A DNA stretch of 64,000 bases, from assembly GCF_035668035.1 (NCBI RefSeq), contig NZ_JAYMYJ010000090.1, forward strand, positions 1-64,000, written 5' to 3'. The notes below the pieces were generated by a model. The model ran no database searches. It was not told the origin of the DNA and worked only from the letters and a program-made list of their open reading frames with translations. Within the stretch, counting starts at the first letter, position 1; each line of letters starts with the position of its first letter. Made by a program: the position numbers and the translations under genes. Below are positions 36,095 through 43,632 of this stretch, piece by piece. The DNA is from Thiothrix phosphatis. GTDB taxonomy: Bacteria > Pseudomonadota > Gammaproteobacteria > Thiotrichales > Thiotrichaceae.

Positions 36095-37339
36095 ATGAGA
36101 AACACAACCCTTATAGGCAGCGAAGGAAAGTTGCCGGAAATTGGCGTCATTAATTCCTGGCTGCTGGTTTTGCTCGCTTTTACCTTCATGTGCAGTGTCG
36201 CCGTCGGTAATTTGTTGCTGTTGCTAATTCTGTTGCTATGGCTATTTGAGGGGAAATTTGCCGAAAAATTCCAGCGGATAAAACACAACCCTTTCGTATG
36301 GGCGGTGGCCGCCTTTGTCTTGTTGCATTTCGTTGGCCTGTTGTGGACGAGCGACTGGGGGTTTGCGGCCTTCGTCATGAAAAAGGAAACCCGCTACCTG
36401 ATGATCCCAATCCTGATAACCGTGTTGCGGCCAGAGCATATCAAGTATTACCCGTTGGCTTTCATGCTGTCGATGGTGGTGCTGGTGGCGATTTCGTATG
36501 GGATTTATCTGGACATCATCCCCCCTTACGCCATTCTGGGGCTGGAGCAGGTGGAAGACCCGACGCCTTTCGTGGGGCATATCGTGTATAACCCGGTGCT
36601 GGCGTTTACGCTGTATTTGATCCTGTACGCGGTGTTCTTGCTGGATACTTTGTCGTGGCGGGTCAAGGCGCTGTTGTTGGCGCTGTTTGTCATCATGAGC
36701 GTCAATATGTTCCTGACCCAGGGGCGGATGGGGCAATTGGTGTTCCTGGTGTTGCTGACGCTGTTCGTGTTCCAGTTCTACCACGGCAAGGTGCTCAAGC
36801 CTGCGCTGGTTGCATTGCTGCTGGTGGCGACCATTGCGCCCGCTGCCTACCTGTCCAGCCCGGTGGTGCAGGAACGGGTGAATGTTGCCATCCATGAAGT
36901 TGAAAATTACCGGGAGGAACCCAATTCCAGCGTCGGCCTGCGCGTGATCATGCTGCTGAACTCCTTTGAGCTGATTGAGGAAAACCCGCTGCTGGGCGTC
37001 GGCACTGGGGATTATCACCGCGAATATGTGCGGGTCAACCGGGAAAACTTCCCCGAGGCCACGCGCGGGGAAATCCTGGCGCACCCGCACAATGTCTATG
37101 TGCAGGAAATGGTGCAGTTCGGCGTGTTGGGGTTGTTGGCGCTGTGTTACCTGTTCTATGCGATGGTGAGGATGTACAAGCAATCCGCCAGCCCGTTCAA
37201 GCCGGTGATGCTGGCGTTCCCGGTGTTTTATTTTGTGATCTTTTTCTCCGACGGCTACATCATGGATCATTACCTGACCCTGCTGTTCCTGCTGCTGGGT
37301 TCGATTTTGTATTCGGGCCATGAATCTGCAAACCGTTGA
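36095..37339 (+). CDS. O-antigen ligase/polymerase family membrane protein (WaaL or Wzy)
   Basis: This 414-residue protein has about 11-12 hydrophobic segments and the Wzy_C/O-antigen ligase region with a large periplasmic loop (NSSVGLRVIMLLNSFELIEE, PLLGVGTGDYHREY, HPHNVYVQEMVQFGVLGLLA). The conserved Arg and His residues of WaaL are present. Ligases join O-antigen to lipid A-core and polymerases link repeat units. The heptosyltransferase gene overlapping it by 20 bases favours ligase, while the isolated Wzx gene would need a polymerase. It starts a run of LPS-core-type genes to 40043. Confidence 0.85.
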   Translation: MRNTTLIGSEGKLPEIGVINSWLLVLLAFTFMCSVAVGNLLLLLILLLWLFEGKFAEKFQRIKHNPFVWAVAAFVLLHFVGLLWTSDWGFAAFVMKKETRYLMIPILITVLRPEHIKYYPLAFMLSMVVLVAISYGIYLDIIPPYAILGLEQVEDPTPFVGHIVYNPVLAFTLYLILYAVFLLDTLSWRVKALLLALFVIMSVNMFLTQGRMGQLVFLVLLTLFVFQFYHGKVLKPALVALLLVATIAPAAYLSSPVVQERVNVAIHEVENYREEPNSSVGLRVIMLLNSFELIEENPLLGVGTGDYHREYVRVNRENFPEATRGEILAHPHNVYVQEMVQFGVLGLLALCYLFYAMVRMYKQSASPFKPVMLAFPVFYFVIFFSDGYIMDHYLTLLFLLLGSILYSGHESANR

Positions 37340-38435
37340 CAGCATCCTGATCATTATCCGCCGCTCCAACGGCGATGTTTTGCTGGCGTCCCCCCTGATC
37401 CAGCGCTTGCAGGAAACCTATGCAGGGGCGGCAATCGATTTGCTGGTCAATGACGACACGCTGGCAATCGCTAAGGCATTGCCGCATGTGCGCAACATCC
37501 ATGCCTATTCCTATCAGTGGAAGCAATTGCCCCGGCTGCGGCGTTTGCGGACTGAGGCCGCTTTTGTCGGCGCGCTTTGGCGGCGTTATGATCTGGCGAT
37601 TTCCCTGTCCACCACCGACAGCAGCGTGCTGTACGCCTTGCTGTTTGGCCGCCATTCCATCAGCGCCATCGATGATGAGCCGCGTAAAAGCTGGTGGAAA
37701 AAACGCCTTCTGGATGGTTATTACCGGTTGGATGGCGGGCGGCATACCCTGCTGAACAATCTGGAGGCGTTGCGCTTGCTGGGCATTGCGCCCGGTAGGA
37801 TTGAACCCGCGATCCGCCACACGCCCGCCGCTGACAAGCGCGTGCAGGACAAATTGCAGGCGCGTGGGATTGGGCGGTTCATTATTTTTCACCCGTCTGC
37901 GCAGTACCGCTACAAGGTTTACCCCGAACACTTGCGGCATGAACTGCTGAAGGCGCTGGCCGGATTGGGCATCCCGCTCGTGGTGACCGGGGCAAGGACG
38001 CCGCTGGATTTGCAGATCAAAGCCTCCCTGCCGGTGCTGGCAAATGTCCATGACCTGATCGGCGAAACCAGCCTGGATGAATACATCGCCCTCAGCAGCC
38101 AGGCGCTGGCCTATGTCGGCGGCGATACCCTCAACATGCATATCGCCGCCGCCCAAGGCAAACGGGTGTTCGCCATTTTCGGCCCGACCTTGCTGAAGCT
38201 CTGGTCGCCGTGGAGCAATGCCCTGCAACAGGCCGCCAGCGTCAGCCAGCCTGTGCAAACCTATGGGAACGTCACCCTGTTCCAGGCGGACATGCCCTGC
38301 ACGCCCTGCGGGCAGGCCGGTTGTGATAACCGGCATGGCGACAGCGAGTGCCTTTACCGGATTGATCCGGCTATCATCAGCGCCGAAGTCAGGGGCTGGC
38401 TACAACAACAAGGATTGATCGATGATGAAAATTAG
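37320..38435 (+). CDS. Family 9 glycosyltransferase (LPS heptosyltransferase-like)
   Basis: This 371-residue GT-B enzyme of the ADP-heptose:LPS heptosyltransferase family has the N-terminal ILIIIRRSNGDVLLASPLIQ, the central IIFHPSAQYRYKVYP and the donor-site YVGGDTLNMHIAAAQGKRVF. It probably adds heptose to the inner or outer LPS core on the cytosolic face. A C-terminal cysteine-rich stretch (MPCTPCGQAGCDNRHGDSEC) matches that of WaaQ/RfaQ-type proteins. It overlaps the ligase gene at its start and is overlapped by the following GT2 gene. Confidence 0.9.
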   Translation: MNLQTVDSILIIIRRSNGDVLLASPLIQRLQETYAGAAIDLLVNDDTLAIAKALPHVRNIHAYSYQWKQLPRLRRLRTEAAFVGALWRRYDLAISLSTTDSSVLYALLFGRHSISAIDDEPRKSWWKKRLLDGYYRLDGGRHTLLNNLEALRLLGIAPGRIEPAIRHTPAADKRVQDKLQARGIGRFIIFHPSAQYRYKVYPEHLRHELLKALAGLGIPLVVTGARTPLDLQIKASLPVLANVHDLIGETSLDEYIALSSQALAYVGGDTLNMHIAAAQGKRVFAIFGPTLLKLWSPWSNALQQAASVSQPVQTYGNVTLFQADMPCTPCGQAGCDNRHGDSECLYRIDPAIISAEVRGWLQQQGLIDDEN

Positions 38436-39186
38436 CGGGCTGGTGATCACCTATAATGAGGCTGCCAATATCCGCGCCTGCCTGGAGTCGCTGTTTGAAG
38501 TCTGTGATGACGTGGTGGTGGTTGATTCCCTTAGCACCGACGGCACCGCCGAAATCGCTAGGGAAATGGGTGCCAATGTGGTTGAGCAGCCTTTCCTGGG
38601 CTATGGGCCGCAGAAAAACGCCGGTTTGCCCAAGTGCCGCCATGACTGGGTGTTGAGCCTGGACGCCGATGAACGCCTGGATGCGGACGCCATCGCCGCC
38701 ATCCGCCAGTTGGATGGGGAAAACGGCACTTACGACGCCTACGAATTCCGCCGCAAGAACCTGTTCCATGGCAAATGGGTTCGCTGCACCTCCTGGTATC
38801 CCGATCATGTGCGGCGGCTGTTCAACCGCAGCAAAGCCCGTTTTTCAGACCTGCAATGCCATGAAAAGGTGGAAACCGCCAACAGCAAACAACTGGATTC
38901 CCACATCGTCCATTATTCCTACCGCGATTATCAGCACATGCTGCACAAGCTGAACCAGTATTCCAGCCAGTATGCGGACGACAATGCCGCGCAGGAAAAA
39001 AGGGTCAGCGCGCTGTCGCCCCTGGCGCACGGCCTGTTTGCGTTCCTCAAGAACTATCTCATCAAGCGCGGCTTCCTGTGCGGGTTTGACGGCTTCACCA
39101 TTTCGCTGCTGAACGCGCTCGGCTCCTATTTCAAATACGCCAAGCTGCTGGAAAAACAGCGTTACGGCGCAGGCGGCGCGCCATGA
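38422..39186 (+). CDS. Family 2 glycosyltransferase (WaaE/KdtX-like)
   Basis: This 254-residue GT2 enzyme resembles WaaE, the LPS core beta-1,4-glucosyltransferase. Motifs are ISGLVITYNEAANIRACLES, VVDSLSTDGTAEIA, LSLDADERLDADAI (DxD) and TSWYPDHVRRLFNRSKARF. It lacks N-terminal membrane helices, and a C-terminal hydrophobic/basic segment may attach it to the membrane. The start is ATG 38422 or the adjacent 38425. It overlaps the heptosyltransferase by 14 bases and the next gene by an ATGA. Confidence 0.88.
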   Translation: MMKISGLVITYNEAANIRACLESLFEVCDDVVVVDSLSTDGTAEIAREMGANVVEQPFLGYGPQKNAGLPKCRHDWVLSLDADERLDADAIAAIRQLDGENGTYDAYEFRRKNLFHGKWVRCTSWYPDHVRRLFNRSKARFSDLQCHEKVETANSKQLDSHIVHYSYRDYQHMLHKLNQYSSQYADDNAAQEKRVSALSPLAHGLFAFLKNYLIKRGFLCGFDGFTISLLNALGSYFKYAKLLEKQRYGAGGAP

Positions 39187-40043
39187 AAGTCAGCGCCTGC
39201 ACCTTCATCCGCAATGGCCAACTGCTGGGCTATCCGTTTGTGGAGTCGATCCGTTCCGTCCTGCCAATTGTCGATGAATTCGTCATTGCGGTGGGGCAGG
39301 GGGACGATGACACCCTCGCCATCCTCCAGGACTTGAAGGAGCCGAAACTGCGCCTGATCGAAACCGTCTGGAACGACCATATGCGGGTCAAGGGCTACGT
39401 CTACGGCCAGCAGAAAATGATCGCCCAGTTCGCCTGCACGGGCGAATGGATTTTCTATTTGGAGGGCGATGAGGTCGTGCATGAAAAGGATTTGCCGCTG
39501 ATCCAGGCCAGCATGCAGCTGCATCTGGATGACCCGGCGGTGGAGGCGCTGGTGTTCGATTACCTGCATTTTTACGGCAACGCCAACACCTATCTGTGGT
39601 CGCCCGGCTGGTACCGGCGCGCGCCGCGCATCATCAAGGCATCGGTGCGCAGCTATGCGCCAGATGGGCTGTTCTGGCTGGTGCTGGACTCCAACAAACG
39701 CGGACGCTATCCGCAGGCGGCGCATACCGGCGCGACCCTGTACCACTATGGCTGGGTCAGGAGCGAGGCGCAGATGAACCTGAAAGCCAGCCGGGTGGAA
39801 AAATACTGGAACAAGCAGAACGCCGCGATTGACTACCGTGAGATGGATGGGCGCATCCTGCGTGAATTTTCCGGGACGCACCCGGCGGTGGTGCAAGACT
39901 GGCTACCGAAGGAACCCGGCCTGTTCCAGGTCAACCCGGATTACCAGCCGAGCCGCAAGCAGCGGCGCCATTGGAGGATGCTGCAACTGGAGCGCTGGTT
40001 CGGGCTGGATCTGGGCAAGAAACACTACAAGCTGGTGCGCTGA
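39183..40043 (+). CDS. Family 2-like glycosyltransferase of the LPS-core run
   Basis: This 286-residue protein has a GT-A-like N-terminus (VSACTFIRNGQLLGYPFVES, GEWIFYLEGDEVVHEKDLPL), with EGDE in the place of the usual DxD, and a basic C-terminus rich in Arg/Lys/Trp that may bind the membrane surface. Related proteins are annotated as glycosyltransferases in LPS clusters; the substrate is unknown. It overlaps the WaaE-like gene (ATGA) and its stop is one base before recC, so recC is read from the same transcript unless it has an internal promoter. Confidence 0.75.
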   Translation: MKVSACTFIRNGQLLGYPFVESIRSVLPIVDEFVIAVGQGDDDTLAILQDLKEPKLRLIETVWNDHMRVKGYVYGQQKMIAQFACTGEWIFYLEGDEVVHEKDLPLIQASMQLHLDDPAVEALVFDYLHFYGNANTYLWSPGWYRRAPRIIKASVRSYAPDGLFWLVLDSNKRGRYPQAAHTGATLYHYGWVRSEAQMNLKASRVEKYWNKQNAAIDYREMDGRILREFSGTHPAVVQDWLPKEPGLFQVNPDYQPSRKQRRHWRMLQLERWFGLDLGKKHYKLVR

Positions 40044-40044
40044 C

Positions 40045-43000
40045 ATGTTGCGCCTGCACCATTCCAACCAGTTGGAGCGGCTCGCGGAGCAATTCGCCCG
40101 TTTGCAGGCCGCAGAACCTTTGCCGCCGCTGGAAACGGAACGGGTGGTGGTGCAGAACATCGGCATGGGGCGTTGGCTTTCCCTGCAAACGGCGCAGCAC
40201 ATCGGCGTCGCCGCCAATATCCGCTACCTGTTCCCGGCTGAAATGACCTGGGAGTTGCTGCGCCTGGTGCTGCGCGACGTGCCGCTGCAAGACCCGTGCG
40301 CGGCGCACATCCTGCGCTGGCGGTTGCTCGACATCTTTTTGCAGGAACCGGGGCAGTGGCCGGAACTGGAGCGCTACCTCGGCGCAGGCGAGTCCGCCGC
40401 TTGGCAACTGGCCGGACAAATCGCCAAGGCGTTTGACCAGTACCTGTTTTTCCGCCCGGAATGGATCCGTGGATGGGAAAACGGCAATGGCGCAGGCGAT
40501 GACTGGCAGGCGCGGCTGTGGCGGCGGATGGCGGGCGAACGGCAACTGCCGCATTGGGTGCGCTTGCAGGAACGTTTCGCCCACGCCATCGGCATGACCG
40601 ATGTCTCGGTATTGCCCCGGCGCATCAGTTTTTTCTCCGTGCCGGTGCTGTCGCCCGGTTATGTGCAACTGTTGGGGGAAATCGGCCAATACATCGACAT
40701 CGACTTCTATTTGCTGAACCCCTGCGAGGAGTACTGGGGCGACATCGAGTCCGAAAAGCGCAAGCACAAACAGCAGGCCGAGGTGCAGGATTATTTCAGC
40801 GTCGGCAACCCGCTGCTTGCGTCCTGGGGGCGGCAGGGGCGGGATTTCATCGACTTGTTGGTCGAAGCGGAAGCGGATATGGATGGCCCGCCCCTGTTTG
40901 CGGAGCCGGATGGTTCCACCCTGCTGGGGCGCATCCAGGCCGACATCCTGCATTTGCAGATGCCTGAAATTCTCCCTCTCCCCTTGGCGGGGGCAAGGGC
41001 GGGGAAGGGGGGGATTCCCTCCCTCGCTTTCCACGCCTGCCATTCGCCGATGCGCGAGGCGGAGGTCCTGTACGACCAGTTGCTGGCGCTGTTCGAGGCC
41101 AACCCGGATCTGACGCCTGCGGATGTGGCGGTGATGACGCCCGACATCGACACCTATGCGCCGTACCTGGATGCGGTGTTTTCCAGCGCCGAACATCCCC
41201 TGCCATTCAGTATCGCCGACCGCAGCCCCGGTTATGCGCAGGGCATCATCAACCTGTGCGAATGCCTGTTGGAACTGCCGCAAGGCCGCTGTGACGCCGA
41301 AAGCGTGCTGGCTTTGCTGGAATTTGAGGAAGTGCGCGCCCATATCGGGCTGGATGAAGCCCAGGTGAGGCAATGCCGCGCCTGGATACGCGCCGTCAAT
41401 ATCCGTTGGGGGGTCGACGCCGCCGCGAGGCCGGAACTGGGGGGCGCGGACACTGCCGAACACACTTGGCGCTACGGGCTAGACCGGCTGCTGTTGGGTT
41501 ACGCCATGCCGGGCGATGAGCTGTTCGGCGGTGTGCTGCCCTGGAATGACATCGAAGGCAGTCAGGCCGAAATGCTGGGCCGCCTGCAACAGGTGCTGGA
41601 AGCCGTCTTCGAGCTGGCGGGCTGGCGCTGGCGACAGCAGGCGGTGACGGAATGGAACCGCCGCATCCGCCGCCTGCTGGAAACCGTGGTGGGCGAAGAT
41701 GCGCCCCTGCAAACGCTGTGGCAGGCGCTGGAGACGCTGGAGCGGACGCTGGCGCAAGCCGGTTTCGACCAGCCGCTCGCTTGGCCGGTGTACCAAAGCG
41801 CCTTGTTGGAGCAACTGGACAAACGCAGCGAGTCGGAAGGCTTCCTGGGCCGTGGCGTCACTTGTTGCGCCCTGATGCCGATGCGTACTGTGCCATTCCG
41901 TTTTGTCGCCCTGCTCGGCATGAATGACGGCGTGTTCCCGCGCCGTGATACCCGCGCCAGTTTCGACCGGATGGGGCAGCAGCTCCGCCGGGGCGACCGC
42001 CTCAAGCGCGATGAAGACCGTTACTTGTTCCTGGAAAGCCTGCTGTCGGCGCGTGATTGGCTATACGTCAGCTATATCGGCCAAAGCCCGCGTGACAATA
42101 ACGAATTGCCGCCTTCCGTGCTGGTCAGCGAACTGCTGGATTATGTGGAGCGCTGTGTGCCGGGCAGCCGGGAAAGCCTGCTGACGCGGCATCCGTTACA
42201 GGCGTTCAGTCGGCAATACCTGCGTGGTGAGCGGGGTTTGTTCACCTACAGCGCATACGGGCAAGGGCAAACGGCGGAGGATGCCGCCAAGGCGGTCTGT
42301 CTGCCGTTCTGGCAGGGGGAAACCTTGCCGGAGCCAGACCCGGCTTACCGCCAGGTCAATTTGGCGGAACTGATCCGCTTTTACCAGCATCCGGGGCGGG
42401 CTTTCCTGAAGGAGCGCTTTGGCCTGCGTCTGGCGGAAGCGGGCGAGGAACTGCCGGTGCGTGAACCCTTCACCCTGGAGCAGTACAGCGACCGTGACGT
42501 GCGCGCCTGCATTTTCCGGCAGTTGCAGCGGGGGCTGCCTGCCGTCAGCGCATTGCCGCTGTTGCGGGCGCAGGGCCTGTTGCCGCATGGCAAGCCCGGC
42601 GATCTGGCGTTCCAACAGGAAGTGGGCGTCACCGAGGCGTTTTTCCAGGCGATCCAGCCAGTGCCGGAATTGCGGCGCGAACACTTCAGCTTGGCGTTGG
42701 ACGGGTTCCACCTCAGCGGCGTCATTGGCAACCTGGATGCAAGTAGCGGGCGCAGGATCGATGAGCTGGGGAATTTGAGCTATTGGAACTGGCTGGACAT
42801 CTGGCTGCATCATCTGGCGCTCAATGCGCTGGAGGCGACAGCTTTCCCCCGCCACACCTGGGTGCATTCACCAGACCGGCATTACCAATTGCAGCCGGTG
42901 GCGGACGCCCGCGAACAGCTGCAACAGCTGCTGGACTGGTATTGGCAGGGCTTGCGGGAGCCGCTGCCATTTTTCCCCAAATCCGGCTTCAACCTGATGG

Positions 43001-43197
43001 AGCAGGGCGAGCCGGACATCAGCCGGGTGATGAGCACCTGGGAAGGCAGCGGCAATTTCAGCGGTGAAAGCGAAAAGCCTGAATACCGTTTGCTTTACCG
43101 GGGCGTCAACCCGCTGGAAGGGCAGCCGGACGCCTTTCTGGAAATCGCCGGGTATGTCTTTGGGAGCCTGTTCGCCGCCAGAAGCACGTTGGATTGA
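40045..43197 (+). CDS. recC: Exodeoxyribonuclease V gamma subunit RecC
   Basis: This is the Chi-recognition subunit of the RecBCD helicase-nuclease, which resects double-strand breaks and loads RecA. Its 1050 residues are somewhat shorter than E. coli RecC (1122). It starts LRLHHSNQLERLAEQFARL, includes VVVQNIGMGRWLSLQTAQHI, FHACHSPMREAEVLYDQLLA, the inactive helicase-like region VPFRFVALLGMNDGVFPRRD and the nuclease-like C-terminal domain ending FGSLFAARST. ATG 40045 is one base after the upstream stop. recB and recD are not adjacent, which is unusual. A GC-rich palindrome is read through in frame at about residues 309-323. Confidence 0.95.
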   Translation: MLRLHHSNQLERLAEQFARLQAAEPLPPLETERVVVQNIGMGRWLSLQTAQHIGVAANIRYLFPAEMTWELLRLVLRDVPLQDPCAAHILRWRLLDIFLQEPGQWPELERYLGAGESAAWQLAGQIAKAFDQYLFFRPEWIRGWENGNGAGDDWQARLWRRMAGERQLPHWVRLQERFAHAIGMTDVSVLPRRISFFSVPVLSPGYVQLLGEIGQYIDIDFYLLNPCEEYWGDIESEKRKHKQQAEVQDYFSVGNPLLASWGRQGRDFIDLLVEAEADMDGPPLFAEPDGSTLLGRIQADILHLQMPEILPLPLAGARAGKGGIPSLAFHACHSPMREAEVLYDQLLALFEANPDLTPADVAVMTPDIDTYAPYLDAVFSSAEHPLPFSIADRSPGYAQGIINLCECLLELPQGRCDAESVLALLEFEEVRAHIGLDEAQVRQCRAWIRAVNIRWGVDAAARPELGGADTAEHTWRYGLDRLLLGYAMPGDELFGGVLPWNDIEGSQAEMLGRLQQVLEAVFELAGWRWRQQAVTEWNRRIRRLLETVVGEDAPLQTLWQALETLERTLAQAGFDQPLAWPVYQSALLEQLDKRSESEGFLGRGVTCCALMPMRTVPFRFVALLGMNDGVFPRRDTRASFDRMGQQLRRGDRLKRDEDRYLFLESLLSARDWLYVSYIGQSPRDNNELPPSVLVSELLDYVERCVPGSRESLLTRHPLQAFSRQYLRGERGLFTYSAYGQGQTAEDAAKAVCLPFWQGETLPEPDPAYRQVNLAELIRFYQHPGRAFLKERFGLRLAEAGEELPVREPFTLEQYSDRDVRACIFRQLQRGLPAVSALPLLRAQGLLPHGKPGDLAFQQEVGVTEAFFQAIQPVPELRREHFSLALDGFHLSGVIGNLDASSGRRIDELGNLSYWNWLDIWLHHLALNALEATAFPRHTWVHSPDRHYQLQPVADAREQLQQLLDWYWQGLREPLPFFPKSGFNLMEQGEPDISRVMSTWEGSGNFSGESEKPEYRLLYRGVNPLEGQPDAFLEIAGYVFGSLFAARSTLD
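40970..41013. repeat. GC-rich palindromic element inside recC
   Basis: CTCCCTCTCCCC is followed by a G-rich complementary arm (GGGGAAGGGGGG) about 17 bases later, forming an imperfect hairpin. It is translated as PLPLAGARAGKGG in a linker before the conserved FHACHSP motif. It resembles the small intergenic GC-rich palindromes of proteobacteria. Its mobility is inferred. Confidence 0.5.
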
Positions 43198-43210
43198 GCC
43201 GCCGCCTGCG

Positions 43211-43363
43211 TCAGAACAGGGTGTAGATGAATGGTGCCAAGGCGGAACCTTGGGCGAACACCAACAAGGCGCCAAACAGCACCAGCACCAAGATAATGGG
43301 GGCCAGCCAATATTGCTTGCGTTCGATCATGAACAGGCCGAGTTCTTTCAGTAAATCCAGCAT
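43211..43363 (-). CDS. DUF5989/SxtK-like 50-residue membrane protein
   Basis: This small gene encodes 50 residues with one hydrophobic helix: MLDLLKELGLFMIERKQYWL, then a roughly 18-residue apolar segment and a short tail ending FIYTLF. Length, start and topology match DUF5989, the family of SxtK from saxitoxin clusters, which almost always lies next to a carbamoyltransferase and SxtJ. The start codon shares a base with the SxtJ-like stop (TGATG), indicating translational coupling. A GAGAGG ribosome-binding site lies 12 bases upstream. The function is unknown. It ends 13 bases from the convergent recC stop. Confidence 0.88.
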   Translation of the reverse strand: MLDLLKELGLFMIERKQYWLAPIILVLVLFGALLVFAQGSALAPFIYTLF

Positions 43364-43632
43364 CAGAATAACCTCTCGACGTGGTTGGGTGGGCGTGGTT
43401 GGCTGGGTTGGCGGAGTGACGCGCCGTCAGCCGTTTTCAGTGCGCGGATATGCCCTTGTTTCAGGCAAGCCATTAGCAAGCCAATGGGCACAATCAGTAG
43501 AAAATAGGCGATACCCAACAATATCCGGGTGTTGATCCAGCCCAGCAGGTCTCCAAACTTTATCCAGGCCGCGTAAGCGGTGCGCAGGAAACCGGCCTTT
43601 TTCGGGGTGGGTTTAGTCGGGGGTGAATGCAT
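43363..43632 (-). CDS. SxtJ-like membrane protein
   Basis: This 89-residue protein has a basic N-terminus, one or two hydrophobic segments (about 20-58; GWINTRILLGIAYFLLIVPI) and a polar C-terminal tail. This resembles the C-terminal part of SxtJ proteins (about 130 residues), which pair with NodU/CmcH carbamoyltransferases. ATG 43632 overlaps the carbamoyltransferase end by 20 bases, and its stop overlaps the DUF5989 start. No enzymatic motif is visible. It may be a membrane anchor or chaperone for the carbamoyltransferase, which is inference. Confidence 0.82.
   Translation of the reverse strand: MHSPPTKPTPKKAGFLRTAYAAWIKFGDLLGWINTRILLGIAYFLLIVPIGLLMACLKQGHIRALKTADGASLRQPSQPRPPNHVERLF

Noticed and set aside
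36242..38336. Minus-strand frames (375 and 358 codons) opposite the ligase-type and heptosyltransferase genes
   Set aside because: His/Gln-rich antisense frames with no motif. The membrane and GT9 signatures are on the plus strand.
39829..40044. A 72-codon N-terminal extension of RecC
   Set aside because: It overlaps the upstream glycosyltransferase in another frame and is Arg/Trp/Cys-rich. ATG 40045 gives the known RecC start.
39931..41463. 510-codon minus-strand frame opposite recC and the preceding GT gene
   Set aside because: It crosses the boundary of two real genes on the other strand and has no conserved motif.
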